A stretch of 50,406 nucleotides of DNA from Ignavibacteria bacterium GWC2_36_12 (GCA_001802795.1 MGZZ01000125.1:1-50406), one strand, 5' to 3'; positions 9,065 to 18,322 are shown, counted from the first letter of the stretch. A program made the numbers and translations. The notes: generated by a model not told the origin, from the sequence alone.

Positions 9065-12000
9065 ATGCAAAAAATAATAACATATTTTCTAATTCTGTTC
9101 AGCATTAGTATTATTAATATCTATGCTCAGTTCGGTAAAAATAAAGTTCAGTATAAGTCTTTTACATGGTACTACATTCAAACCGGGCATTTTGATATAT
9201 ACTTTTCTGAAAAAGGTTCTACGCTCGCAGAGTTTACGGGGTATGCTGCTGAAAACGCACTTGAATCAATTCAGAATAATTTTAAATATAAAATAAATAA
9301 CCGGATTACAATAATTGTATATAATTCCCAAAATGATTTTCAGGAAACAAACGTTACGGATGAATATCTTGATGAAGGTATACAGGGGTTTACTGAATTA
9401 TTTAAAAACAGGGTAGTAATTCAGTTTAACGGTTCATTCAAACTATTGAGGCATCTTGTACATCACGAACTGGTTCACGCGGTAATAAACGATATGTTTT
9501 ATGGCGGATCGATCCAGAATATAATTTCAAATAACATTACACTTAGTTTACCGTTGTGGTTTAATGAGGGAATGGCAGAATACCAGGCTTTAGGCTGGGA
9601 CGTAGATACGGATATGTATATTCGTGATGCTGTTATTAGCGAACATCTTCCCGATATTCAGGAACTTTACGGCTATTTTGCTTACAGAGGCGGTCAGTCG
9701 GTCTTTTACTATATAGCTTCAAAGTACGGTGACGGAAAGATAGGTGAACTCTTGAATAAAATCAGGAGTACGGGAAATGTCGAGCAGGGAATAAAAGCTT
9801 CGATTGGAATATCAATTAAAGAATTAAATGAAAGATGGAAAAAAGATATAAGGAAACGATATTGGCCCGATATCGCTATCAGAAAAGATCCCGATGAATT
9901 TGCAAAACGGTTAACTGATAACCGTGAGGACGGCGGATTCTATAATACAAGCCCTGCTATATCTCCCCAGGGAGACAAAATTGCTTTTATTTCTAACAGG
10001 GATTATTACTTTGATGTTTTTTTAATGGATGCTATCGATGGAAAAATTATTAAAAAACTTGTTGAAGGCAACAGGACTCCGGATTTTGAGGAGCTGAATA
10101 TACTTACCCCGGGACTAAGCTGGTCTCCGGACGGACAAAAAATAATTTTGTCTGCCAAAAGCAGCGGGTACGATGTGGTTTACATTATTGATGTAGAAAC
10201 TGAAGATACAGAAACATTGCCGATAAGGCTTGCCGAAGGTATCAAAAGTGTTACCTGGTCGCCGGTTGGAACCAGTATTGCTTTTATCGGACAAACTGAG
10301 AGACAATCAGATGTGTACATTTACAATTTAGAAACCAAAGAATTGTTAAACCTCACAAATGATATTTTTTCCGATGATGACCCTGCATGGACACCGGATG
10401 GTAAGACACTTTATTTTGTTTCGGACAGGGGTAGTTACTTTTCAGAAGAAACTCTTCCCGATACTTTTAAGATTTACAAGCATGACTATAGCCAAAAAGA
10501 TATTTATTCAATCAATACAGAGAACTTGGATATTCATAGAATTACGGATTTACCAGAAAGTGATGAAAGGTTTCCGGTTGTGAATCCCAACGGGAAGGAA
10601 ATCCTTTTTATTTCTGATGTAAATGGTATAAATAATATTTACAAAATGGATCTTCAGTCGGGCGATAGTGAAGATAATGATGTAGTTCCAATTACTAATT
10701 CATTGAACGGTCTATACCAATTGTCTCTTTCAAAAGATGGGAAGAAATTAACCTTTTCATCTTTATACCAGTCAGCCTTTAATATCTTTTTATTGAATAA
10801 TCCGTTTGAAATTAATCTTGAAGCAGATAGCCTTGAACCGACATTATATATAAGTAAACTTCTTAATGGTGATGATAAAAAAGAAATACCCGAAAATGAT
10901 AAAAGTGAGTTTTTACAAAGTGAAGAAAAGGAATCCACAAGAACCTATGAGGTGTATACCGGTAAATATGTAGATTCGACAAAGATATATGGTGATTCAG
11001 TACAGATAGATTTTGATAATTATGTTTTTGGTAATTTAGATACACGAAGAGACACTACAGAGAAAGAAAATCCAAATTTTAATTTAACTGATAATCTGGA
11101 CAGGCAAGGCGATTATAAAGTTAACAAGTATAAAATTACTTTTTCGCCCGATCTTGTTTATGCTAATGCCGGATACAGTTCTTTATACGGCTTACTCGGG
11201 ACAACTGTAATTTCATTTAGCGATGTACTCGGTAACCACAGGATAATAGGTATAACGAGTCTTCAAATAGACCTTAAAAACAGCGATTATGGAGTTGCAT
11301 ATTATTATCTGCCTGATAGAATAAATTACGGGATAGAGCTCTTTCATACTGCACGCTTTGTATACCTTACAAGAGGTTTTTATACCGATCTTCATCGTTT
11401 CAGAAATTTTGGAGCAGTCGGCTCATTAAGCTACCCGCTTAATCGTTTTTACAGACTCGAGGTCGGGCTAAGCTGGCTTAACTTATCCAGCGAGAATCTT
11501 GATGACCCAACCGCGGAATCCGAGCATGTTTCGTATGTAATTCCGGCTGCAAGTTTTATTCATGATAATGTCCTTTGGGGATATACTGCACCTGTGGAAG
11601 GAACACGTTATAGGTTTGATGTATTTGGAAATCCCGGGTTCTCGAAAAAACGTTTAAGTTTTTATTCTCTGCTCGGCGATTATAGAACATATTTCAGATT
11701 TGGTACGGACTATTCATTTGCATATAGATTATCAGGTGGATATTCTGGCGGTTCAAACCCACAGAGATTCTTTATTGGTGGAGTTGAAAACTGGATAAAC
11801 AGATCTTTTTCTACTACTGATATTCCACTTGAATCAGCATCTGATTTTGCTTTTTTGACTGCTGCATTACCTTTGCGCGGCTATAATTATGCAGAACAAA
11901 TTGGAACTAAATACGCACTGATGAACCTTGAGTTAAGATTCCCGTTAATAAAATATCTGCTTACCGGCGCTTTGCCGATTTTGTTTAGCAACGTTCTCGG

Positions 12001-12229
12001 AGTTGCCTATATTGACATGGGTACTGCCTGGGACAACAGCAAGCAATTAAGATTTTTTGAGAGGAATGAGGAGAATAAAGTTGTTGCCCGCGATTTATTA
12101 ATGGGCACCGGCATGGGGGCAAGGATATTCTTTCTCTACTTCTTGTTGAAGTTTGACGTTGCGTGGGCATATAATGTTGAGGGATTCTCAGTTCCGAAAT
12201 ACTATATCTCACTCGGGGCAGATTTCTGA
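9065..12229 (+). CDS. HExxH peptidase-like, TolB-type propeller and outer-membrane barrel fusion protein
   Basis: 1,054 residues from the ATG at 9065, preferred because a GAGGTA precedes it and it begins a clear signal peptide (MQKIITYFLILFSISIINIYAQ); a GTG at 9053 would add four residues and overlap rnr. After the signal comes a gluzincin/peptidase-MA-like domain with HELVH (residues 134-138) and a downstream NEGMAEY whose Glu168 is the expected third zinc ligand. Next is a PD40/TolB-like propeller (about 285-560) with SPDGQKIILSA- and TPDGKTLYFVSD-type blades, an acidic linker, and a C-terminal Omp85/BamA-type barrel (about 680-1054) ending in SLGADF. It is probably anchored in the outer membrane. 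Whether the peptidase is active is unknown. Confidence 0.75.
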   Translation: MQKIITYFLILFSISIINIYAQFGKNKVQYKSFTWYYIQTGHFDIYFSEKGSTLAEFTGYAAENALESIQNNFKYKINNRITIIVYNSQNDFQETNVTDEYLDEGIQGFTELFKNRVVIQFNGSFKLLRHLVHHELVHAVINDMFYGGSIQNIISNNITLSLPLWFNEGMAEYQALGWDVDTDMYIRDAVISEHLPDIQELYGYFAYRGGQSVFYYIASKYGDGKIGELLNKIRSTGNVEQGIKASIGISIKELNERWKKDIRKRYWPDIAIRKDPDEFAKRLTDNREDGGFYNTSPAISPQGDKIAFISNRDYYFDVFLMDAIDGKIIKKLVEGNRTPDFEELNILTPGLSWSPDGQKIILSAKSSGYDVVYIIDVETEDTETLPIRLAEGIKSVTWSPVGTSIAFIGQTERQSDVYIYNLETKELLNLTNDIFSDDDPAWTPDGKTLYFVSDRGSYFSEETLPDTFKIYKHDYSQKDIYSINTENLDIHRITDLPESDERFPVVNPNGKEILFISDVNGINNIYKMDLQSGDSEDNDVVPITNSLNGLYQLSLSKDGKKLTFSSLYQSAFNIFLLNNPFEINLEADSLEPTLYISKLLNGDDKKEIPENDKSEFLQSEEKESTRTYEVYTGKYVDSTKIYGDSVQIDFDNYVFGNLDTRRDTTEKENPNFNLTDNLDRQGDYKVNKYKITFSPDLVYANAGYSSLYGLLGTTVISFSDVLGNHRIIGITSLQIDLKNSDYGVAYYYLPDRINYGIELFHTARFVYLTRGFYTDLHRFRNFGAVGSLSYPLNRFYRLEVGLSWLNLSSENLDDPTAESEHVSYVIPAASFIHDNVLWGYTAPVEGTRYRFDVFGNPGFSKKRLSFYSLLGDYRTYFRFGTDYSFAYRLSGGYSGGSNPQRFFIGGVENWINRSFSTTDIPLESASDFAFLTAALPLRGYNYAEQIGTKYALMNLELRFPLIKYLLTGALPILFSNVLGVAYIDMGTAWDNSKQLRFFERNEENKVVARDLLMGTGMGARIFFLYFLLKFDVAWAYNVEGFSVPKYYISLGADF

Positions 12230-12247
12230 GAATTGTTTTAAAAATGT

Positions 12248-12275
12248 ACCCGTTCTGAAATATGAACGGGTTTAA
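12248..12275. terminator. intrinsic terminator between convergent genes
   Basis: ACCCGTTC (12248-12255) and GAACGGGT (12264-12271) form a perfect 8-bp stem with an 8-nt loop. It is flanked by TTTTAAAA on the left and TTTAAAATT on the right, so it could serve both the barrel gene ending at 12229 and the FmdB gene ending at 12302. The T tract is short, so efficiency is uncertain. Confidence 0.6.
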
Positions 12276-12301
12276 AATTACCAGGTAAATTATTTATAAT
12301 T

Positions 12302-12586
12302 CTATTTCTTTGTAGTGCTGTCAGTCGAATCGGAACCTTTTGCCTCTTTTTTAGTCTCTCCTTTGGTATCTTCTTTCTTTTTTTTAGATGGTGAGTTACT
12401 GGAATTATTTTTATAGTCTGTTTGATAGAAGCCGCTTCCTTTAAAAATAGGGCCTGAACCGGAACCAATTAATCTTTTTACAGGACCGTTACATTTTGGG
12501 CATTCCTTTACCGGTTCTGAGCTCATTGTTTGAAAAACTTCGAAAATATGGTTGCATTCTAAACACTTATACTCATACGTTGGCAT
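12302..12586 (-). CDS. FmdB-family zinc-ribbon protein
   Basis: 94 residues. The start MPTYEYKCLECNHIFEVFQ and the second pair CPKC (KECPKCNGPVKRLIG) are the conserved FmdB/CxxC_CXXC_SSSS zinc ribbon, followed by the usual GSGFYQTDY motif. The C-terminal third is a low-complexity Ser/Lys/Thr/Asp tail. These small proteins are annotated as putative regulators from FmdB of Methylophilus, but the molecular role of most members is unknown. A GGAG lies eight bases before the ATG, one of the clearer ribosome binding sites here. It is a single-gene unit facing the upstream envelope operon. Confidence 0.85.
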   Translation of the reverse strand: MPTYEYKCLECNHIFEVFQTMSSEPVKECPKCNGPVKRLIGSGSGPIFKGSGFYQTDYKNNSSNSPSKKKKEDTKGETKKEAKGSDSTDSTTKK

Positions 12587-12691
12587 AATAATACTCCTTT
12601 TGGTGTGGCGAAAACTTAATGAAAAATTAGATATATTTCTATAAATAGTTTTTACTCTGATATGCAGAATTATCGGAACCCGGTTAAAAAA

Positions 12692-13375
12692 ATGATTGCT
12701 AAGATTTTATCTCGTCAAATAATTTATCTTCTATCCTTTGCATTTTTTATTTCATTATGTGGTTGCCTGAACTATACTCAGGAAGTTCATTTATACCCCG
12801 ATGGTTCGGGTACAATGAAAATCAACTATTGGATGAATTTACCTGAAAACAGAGATACTTCAACAATAAATAAAATAGGTATTTTTAATGCAGAGCTGAT
12901 AAGAGATGAATTTTCATCCCAACATACCACTATAAATAATATCACCGTTTACATTGATTCGGTTGACAGCACCACCCACTCTTTAATTGATCTGTATTTT
13001 ACAAATATTGATTCACTTAACCAGATGAGGATATTTGAGGATTTTCAGTTTTCTCTGAAAGACGGTGCATCAGGTCAAAAGATTTTTACTCAGTATATTC
13101 CCCCCATAGCAACCGGGTTTGGAATAGATGGCAGCGAATATAAAGTATCGTATATCTATAAATTCTCCGGCAATATTATTACCCATAATGCTCTCGAGGA
13201 GGATGGACAAACTTTAACCTGGGATTACACACTTGCGGAAATCGGGAGCGGAAAAACTATCTCGGTAACCTTTATCCCTTTTAAATTAAAAGAAACGCCG
13301 TATTGGATATATATTCTTTCTGGACTGGTTCTTTTAATAGTTATAATCTTCTTGTTCAGGAAGAAAAAAGATTAG
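12692..13375 (+). CDS. predicted lipoprotein with C-terminal membrane anchor
   Basis: 227 residues from ATG 12692; an in-frame ATG at 12662 would add ten. The later start gives a normal lipoprotein signal, MIAKILSRQIIYLLSFAFFI, with a lipobox-like SLCGC placing the lipidated Cys at residue 25. The exported part begins YTQEVHLYPDGSGTMKINYW, resembling the start of LppM-type and other actinobacterial or Bacteroidota domains of unknown function. A single transmembrane helix near the C-terminus (about 200-222, IYILSGLVLLIVIIFLF) is followed by RKKKD, a cytoplasmic stop-transfer. A protein with both a lipid anchor and a C-terminal helix would be tethered to the inner membrane facing the periplasm. 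No specific function can be assigned. Confidence 0.6.
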   Translation: MIAKILSRQIIYLLSFAFFISLCGCLNYTQEVHLYPDGSGTMKINYWMNLPENRDTSTINKIGIFNAELIRDEFSSQHTTINNITVYIDSVDSTTHSLIDLYFTNIDSLNQMRIFEDFQFSLKDGASGQKIFTQYIPPIATGFGIDGSEYKVSYIYKFSGNIITHNALEEDGQTLTWDYTLAEIGSGKTISVTFIPFKLKETPYWIYILSGLVLLIVIIFLFRKKKD

Positions 13376-13425
13376 TTTTTTAGCGGAACAGAAAGAAAAG
13401 CTATCTTACAAGTACACATAATTTG

Positions 13426-13456
13426 TTGACTTACCATACTGATTTAATTATATTTA
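13426..13456 (+). promoter_or_regulatory. candidate promoter for prs-rplY-pth
   Basis: TTGACT (13426-13431) and TATATT (13449-13454) are separated by 17 bases, a good sigma-70 layout. The downstream element read as TATATTTA also fits the Bacteroidota TAnnTTTG-type -7 box. It ends 40 bp before the prs ATG. Confidence 0.45.
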
Positions 13457-13496
13457 ACGTCTATTTTTTAAGAAAAGTGGGCTACAATTATTTTAT

Positions 13497-14444
13497 ATGG
13501 CTACAGGCGGTTATAAGATTTTTTCAGGAAGTTCCAACAGAGCATTAGCTGAGAAAATTGCCGCTAATCTGGGCGAGCCTTTAGGATTGGTTGAGTTAAA
13601 AAGATTTAGTGACGGTGAGATTTGGGTAAAATATCTTGAGAATATCCGCGGTCTGGATGTCTTTATTATCCAATCTACAATTCCTCCGTCTGATAATATT
13701 CTTGAGCTCTTAATAATGATTGATGCCGCCAAAAGATCATCGGCAAAGCGAATTACTGCGGTAATCCCGTATTTTGGTTATTCGCGGCAGGATAGGAAAG
13801 ACCAACCCAGAGTTTCCATTACTGCTAAACTGGTGGCTAACCTGATTACGGTTGCTGGTGCCGATAGGGTGATTACAATGGATTTGCATGCTGCCCAGAT
13901 TCAAGGATTCTTTGACATACCCTTTGACCACTTATATAGCTCAAGTTTATTCTCAGGGTTATTTAGGGATGTAAATAAAAATCTTGTGGTTGTATCTCCC
14001 GATATCGGAGGTATTAAGTTAGCAAGGTCGTACGCAAAGAGGTTACATTGTGGGCTTGTTGTAATTGATAAAAGAAGACCGAAACAAAATCTTGCTGAGG
14101 TAGTTCACATTATTGGAAATGTTGAAAACAAAGATGTTCTTTTGGTTGATGATCTTGTTGATACAGCAGGTACTTTAGTTAGTGCAATTGAAGCTTTGAA
14201 AAAAAATGGCGCAAAAAATATATATAGTTCAATCACTCATCCGTTGTTATCGGGACCGGCGCTGGACCGCATTAATAAATCGGAAATAACAAAGTTGTAT
14301 GTATCGGATACTATTCCTTTTAAAGCTGGTGTTAAAACGGATAAGATTTCTGTAATAACAGCATCTGAAATTTTCGCCGAAGCGATAAAAAGAACTCATT
14401 TTAATGAGTCAATCAGTTCATTATTCGATATTGATAAAGGATAA
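13497..14444 (+). CDS. prs: ribose-phosphate pyrophosphokinase (PRPP synthetase, class I)
   Basis: 315 residues, the normal class I length. It makes PRPP from ribose 5-phosphate and ATP for nucleotide, His and Trp synthesis. Diagnostic motifs are the SSNRALAEKIA start, FSDGEIWV, the PYFGYSRQDRK catalytic flexible loop, TMDLHAAQIQGFFDIP, and the ribose-phosphate loop VLLVDDLVDTAGT. It starts a unit with rplY 21 bp downstream and pth directly after, a common bacterial cluster order (prs-rplY-pth). Confidence 0.95.
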   Translation: MATGGYKIFSGSSNRALAEKIAANLGEPLGLVELKRFSDGEIWVKYLENIRGLDVFIIQSTIPPSDNILELLIMIDAAKRSSAKRITAVIPYFGYSRQDRKDQPRVSITAKLVANLITVAGADRVITMDLHAAQIQGFFDIPFDHLYSSSLFSGLFRDVNKNLVVVSPDIGGIKLARSYAKRLHCGLVVIDKRRPKQNLAEVVHIIGNVENKDVLLVDDLVDTAGTLVSAIEALKKNGAKNIYSSITHPLLSGPALDRINKSEITKLYVSDTIPFKAGVKTDKISVITASEIFAEAIKRTHFNESISSLFDIDKG

Positions 14445-14465
14445 CAGAGTTTATTTGGAGATAAA

Positions 14466-15110
14466 ATGGAAAAAGTAGTTTTAGAAGCAAACACAAGAAA
14501 AATCGGTTCAAAGTCCGAGACAAAAAATCAAAGAAAGAACGGAAGAATTCCCGGTGTGTTTTACCTTAAGGGTAAAAAACCAATTTCTATCGATGTTTCG
14601 GATAGAGCGATTAAGCCATTAGTTTTTACGGGTGAAACTCATCTCATCGGACTGAAAGTTGATAATAACCAGGAATTTGATTGCATCATAAAAGATGTTC
14701 AGTTTGATCCTGTTACTGATCAGATTGTACATTTCGATTTATTAGGTTTGGTTTCAGGGGAAACATTTGCCATAGAGGTTCCGCTTGTGTTTAATGGCAG
14801 TGCTGTCGGTGTAAAAGATGGGGGAATTTTACAGCAGCATCTTCATAAACTTGAAATTGAATGTTTACCTAAAGACATACCGCAACACCTCGAAATTGAC
14901 GTGACCGAGTTGAAGATTGGAGACTCCATTCATATTAGTGATTTGAATTTTGAGAATCTTACAATTCTCAATCAAAAAACTACTGTAGTTGTTTCTGTAA
15001 ATCATCCCAAAATTGAGAAAGAGCCTACTCCTGAAGAGGCTGTGGTTGAGCCTGCCGAACCTGAAGTTATTGGCAAAGGTAAGGGAGAAGAAGAAACAGA
15101 AGAAGAATAG
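14466..15110 (+). CDS. rplY: 50S ribosomal protein L25 (long, CTC-type)
   Basis: 214 residues, the two-domain CTC form that binds 5S rRNA. The N-terminal domain shows KNGRIPGVFYLKG and DVQFDPVTDQIVHFDLL; the C-terminal TL5 domain has GVKDGGILQQHLHKLEIECL and ends in a long acidic tail (EEETEEE). A TTTGGAG precedes the ATG by six bases. The pth start lies immediately after the stop codon. Confidence 0.94.
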   Translation: MEKVVLEANTRKIGSKSETKNQRKNGRIPGVFYLKGKKPISIDVSDRAIKPLVFTGETHLIGLKVDNNQEFDCIIKDVQFDPVTDQIVHFDLLGLVSGETFAIEVPLVFNGSAVGVKDGGILQQHLHKLEIECLPKDIPQHLEIDVTELKIGDSIHISDLNFENLTILNQKTTVVVSVNHPKIEKEPTPEEAVVEPAEPEVIGKGKGEEETEEE

Positions 15111-15111
15111 G

Positions 15112-15708
15112 GTGCGAATTTTATTGGGTATAGGAAATCCCGAAAGACGGTATAATTTTAACCGTCATAATATTGGTTTTATGTTGTTAGACTATTTTGC
15201 TCAGTCACATTCTGTTGTTTTTAAACCTTCAAAATTTAATTACTACTCTGCAAAAGGAAAACTTTCCGGAAATTCTTTCTTACTTGTAAAACCCACGACT
15301 TATGTTAACAACAGCGGGTTAGCTGCCTTACATGTAGTTCAAAAATATGAAACCGAGGTCAAAGATTTCCTGGTAATTGCCGATGATGTGAATCTTCAGT
15401 TTGCTGATCTTAGAATTAGAAAGTCTGGTGGAGACGGCGGACATAACGGCATTAATTCTATTATTTTTCATTTACAAACGGATCAGTTTCCCAGGCTAAG
15501 GTTAGGTATCGGAAGCAATTTTGTTGATGGTGAAATGGCTGATTATGTCCTGGCTGATTTTAGTGAAGAAGAAAAAAAAGTTTTGCCGGGAACATTTAAA
15601 ACAGGAACTGCTCTCCTGGAAGAATATATTGCAGGCGGTATCGATAAAATGCTGGATGCCAATAGCCGGCTGTTAAAAAAAGAAAATGATACTAACAGCT
15701 TCAATTAA
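15112..15708 (+). CDS. pth: peptidyl-tRNA hydrolase
   Basis: 198 residues from the GTG at 15112. The frame is open further upstream within rplY, but that extension has no family similarity, and the GTG directly precedes the conserved RILLGIGNPERRY. The enzyme releases peptides from prematurely dropped peptidyl-tRNA. Catalytic His is in NRHNIGFMLLDYF; PTTYVNNSG and the GGDGGHNGI motif (with VIADDVNLQFADLRIRKSG before it) are intact. The start is one base after the rplY stop, so translation is probably coupled. Confidence 0.93.
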   Translation: MRILLGIGNPERRYNFNRHNIGFMLLDYFAQSHSVVFKPSKFNYYSAKGKLSGNSFLLVKPTTYVNNSGLAALHVVQKYETEVKDFLVIADDVNLQFADLRIRKSGGDGGHNGINSIIFHLQTDQFPRLRLGIGSNFVDGEMADYVLADFSEEEKKVLPGTFKTGTALLEEYIAGGIDKMLDANSRLLKKENDTNSFN

Positions 15709-15793
15709 ATAAGGCTGGAGATTTTTCAAAAAAACTTAAAAATTATTTATTACTACTTAATTACTAAACATAGAATAAACATCTGGAACAACA

Positions 15794-18178
15794 ATGAGAA
15801 ACAAAATATTATCTGTAATACTGGTTATATTTAATCCAATCTATATTTTTGCGGGGGAAGCAAATTTAAAAATACCGACTCTTAATGATAACCAGCAATC
15901 AATCTTAATTGCAGGATTATTTGTCTGCCTGTTAGGATTGGTTTTTGGAATTTATCAATACTTAAAGGTTAAAAAACTAAAAGCTCATCAATCGATGCTT
16001 GATATTGCTCAAGTTATTTTTGAAACCTGCAAAACGTACCTGCTGCAGCAGGGCAAATTATTAATTGTGCTTTTTCTTTTTATAGCTACATGTGTTGCGT
16101 TTTATTTTGGATATTTAATGGAAAATGAAATAAGCGGCGTTCTTCTGATTTTATCCTGGACGGTGATTGGTATCCTCGGTTCCTACGGCGTTGCCTGGTT
16201 TGGAATAAGAATGAACACATTAGCAAATTCAAGAATGGCTTTTGCTTCTCTGGAAAGAAAACCGATAAAACTTTTAAACATTCCTCTAGATGCAGGAATG
16301 AGCATAGGTGTAATGCTAATCTGTGTAGAATTAATAATGATGTTGATAATTCTTCTTTTTATACCAAGAATGTATGCCGGAGCTTGTTTTATTGGTTTTG
16401 CAATTGGTGAATCGCTTGGTGCAAGTGCATTAAGAATTGCCGGCGGAATTTTTACAAAGATTGCCGATATTGGTTCTGATCTTATGAAGATCGTTTTTAA
16501 AATAAAGGAAGATGATCCTCGTAACCCCGGTGTAATTGCAGATTGTACGGGTGATAATGCAGGAGATAGTGTCGGTCCTACGGCGGATGGTTTTGAAACT
16601 TACGGCGTTACGGGGGTTGCTTTAATCAGCTTAATCGTTCTTGCAGTTGCAGATGTTACATATCAGACAGAACTGCTTACATGGATTTTTGCAATGCGTA
16701 TTATGATGATTATTACTTCAATTTTATCCTTTGGAATAAACAGGACTATTACGCAGATACGTTTCTCTAAAAAAGATGATATTGATTTTGAAGTTCCTCT
16801 CACATCTTTAGTATGGATTACTTCAATAGTTTCTATTATAGTTACTTTTGTTGTAAGTGCTTTATTGATAGGGCATCTTCCGAATAACCTCTGGATTATT
16901 CTATCGACTGTAATAAGCTGCGGTACCTTAGGAGCTGCTTTAATACCCGAATTCACTAAAATTTTTACCAGTACCAAGTCAAAACATGTTGATGAAATCG
17001 TCTCATCGTCTAAAGCTGGCGGCGCTTCATTAAATATTCTTTCTGGTCTTGTTGCGGGTAATTTCAGTGCATTTTGGATGGGGCTTGTGTTTGTTCTTTT
17101 GATGTTTATTGCATATATAACAAGCGCAGATGCTCTTGCCGGCTTTATGATTTACCCGTCAATTTTTGCTTTCGGACTCGTAGCTTTTGGATTTTTAGGA
17201 ATGGGTCCTGTTACAATTGCCGTAGATAGTTATGGACCGGTAACAGACAATGCACAGTCAATTTATGAACTTTCTTTAATTGAAGAAATAAAAGATGTTG
17301 ACAAACAGATTGAAAAAGATTTCGGTTTTAAACCGGATTTTGAAAAAGCGAAATATTACCTCGAGGCAAATGACGGAGCCGGTAATACATTTAAAGCAAC
17401 AGCCAAACCTGTATTAATAGGTACTGCTGTAGTCGGTGCAACTGCTATGATCTTTTCATTAATTCTTTTATTGAAACAAACATTAGGAATTGATCCTGCT
17501 AATATTCTTAGCTTGCTAAATCCTTATACAATGTTGGGATTTATGTGTGGCGGGGCAGTAATTTATTGGTTTACAGGTGCATCAATTCAGGCAGTTACAA
17601 CCGGTGCATACAGAGCTGTTGAGTATATTAAGAAAAATATTCAGTTAGATGAAACTGCGAGCAAGAGTGCATCAATAGAAAAATCAAAAGAGGTTGTCAG
17701 GATATGTACCCAGTATGCACAAAAAGGGATGTTCAATATTTTTATTGCAATATTTTCTTTTGCTCTTGCATTTGCATTGTTTTCCGCACCGGTCAGTTCC
17801 CCCGAGCCGGTTTCATTCTTTATCAGCTTTTTAATTTCTATAGCAGTCTTTGGGCTTTTCCAGGCAGTTTTTATGGCTAATGCCGGGGGAGCCTGGGATA
17901 ATGCTAAAAAGGTAGTGGAAGTTGAGTATAAGGAGAAAGGAACGGAGCTTCACGCAGCTACGGTCGTAGGAGATACAGTTGGCGATCCGTATAAGGATAC
18001 TTCTTCAGTTGCTCTTAACCCGATAATTAAGTTTACTACTTTATTCGGACTGCTTGCTATGGAAATTTCAATTTCTGAAGCATTCCGTGCCAGCGCTCCT
18101 TATGTTGGAGGAGTAGTTTTTCTTATAGGGCTTTTCTTTGCCTGGCGTTCTTTCTATAAAATGAGGGCAAGAGAATAG
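15794..18178 (+). CDS. hppA: membrane-bound proton-pumping pyrophosphatase, apparently divergent branch
   Basis: 794 residues with about 16 membrane helices. It couples pyrophosphate hydrolysis to ion export. Substrate-site motifs are present: EDDPRNPGVIADCTGDNAGD (from about residue 238), GPVTDNAQSIYE, and C-terminal GGAWDNAKK with VVGDTVGDPYKDTS. Several positions depart from canonical enzymes: DIGSDLMK replaces DVGADLVGK and GPTADGFETYG replaces GMAADLFETY. The cation-determining motif is GNTFKA with Lys534 where K+-dependent enzymes have Ala, pointing to a K+-independent H+ pump. These features resemble the divergent Na+-regulated H+-PPase group that includes Chlorobium limicola; that placement is inferred. 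It stands alone between pth and the ribosomal operon. Confidence 0.88.
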   Translation: MRNKILSVILVIFNPIYIFAGEANLKIPTLNDNQQSILIAGLFVCLLGLVFGIYQYLKVKKLKAHQSMLDIAQVIFETCKTYLLQQGKLLIVLFLFIATCVAFYFGYLMENEISGVLLILSWTVIGILGSYGVAWFGIRMNTLANSRMAFASLERKPIKLLNIPLDAGMSIGVMLICVELIMMLIILLFIPRMYAGACFIGFAIGESLGASALRIAGGIFTKIADIGSDLMKIVFKIKEDDPRNPGVIADCTGDNAGDSVGPTADGFETYGVTGVALISLIVLAVADVTYQTELLTWIFAMRIMMIITSILSFGINRTITQIRFSKKDDIDFEVPLTSLVWITSIVSIIVTFVVSALLIGHLPNNLWIILSTVISCGTLGAALIPEFTKIFTSTKSKHVDEIVSSSKAGGASLNILSGLVAGNFSAFWMGLVFVLLMFIAYITSADALAGFMIYPSIFAFGLVAFGFLGMGPVTIAVDSYGPVTDNAQSIYELSLIEEIKDVDKQIEKDFGFKPDFEKAKYYLEANDGAGNTFKATAKPVLIGTAVVGATAMIFSLILLLKQTLGIDPANILSLLNPYTMLGFMCGGAVIYWFTGASIQAVTTGAYRAVEYIKKNIQLDETASKSASIEKSKEVVRICTQYAQKGMFNIFIAIFSFALAFALFSAPVSSPEPVSFFISFLISIAVFGLFQAVFMANAGGAWDNAKKVVEVEYKEKGTELHAATVVGDTVGDPYKDTSSVALNPIIKFTTLFGLLAMEISISEAFRASAPYVGGVVFLIGLFFAWRSFYKMRARE

Positions 18179-18213
18179 GTTTTATAAAAAATTTTGTTGA
18201 AATTAATGGCAGT

Positions 18214-18242
18214 AAGGGCACTTGTTATTGCCCCTTTAATTA
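18214..18242 (+). terminator. probable terminator after hppA
   Basis: GGGCA (18216-18220) pairs with TGCCC (18229-18233) around an 8-nt loop, and the flanking AA/TT can extend the stem. CTTTAATTAAAT follows. It lies 38 bp past the hppA stop and upstream of rpsF. The T tract is weak. Confidence 0.45.
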
Positions 18243-18274
18243 AATAAATTGAGTGCCGTTTTTAATTATAATAA

Positions 18275-18316
18275 TTCCTGCTTTCAGAATGACTGAAGGC
18301 CATAGACCATAGGAAG
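18275..18316 (+). promoter_or_regulatory. possible S6/S18 autoregulatory leader of rpsF operon
   Basis: TTCCT (18275-18279) pairs with AGGAA (18311-18315), which contains the Shine-Dalgarno of rpsF. It encloses an inner hairpin, CTTTCAG (18281-18287) with CTGAAGG (18293-18299). A helix hiding the ribosome binding site directly before rpsF is where the known S6:S18-binding leader sits. The CCG trinucleotide diagnostic of that leader is not clearly positioned here, so the assignment is tentative. Confidence 0.3.
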
Positions 18317-18322
18317 GTTAGA

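Noticed and set aside
15013-15111. Longer start for peptidyl-tRNA hydrolase inside rplY
   Set aside because: The extra 33 residues are a frame-shifted reading of the rplY acidic tail with no family similarity; the GTG at 15112 directly precedes the conserved start.
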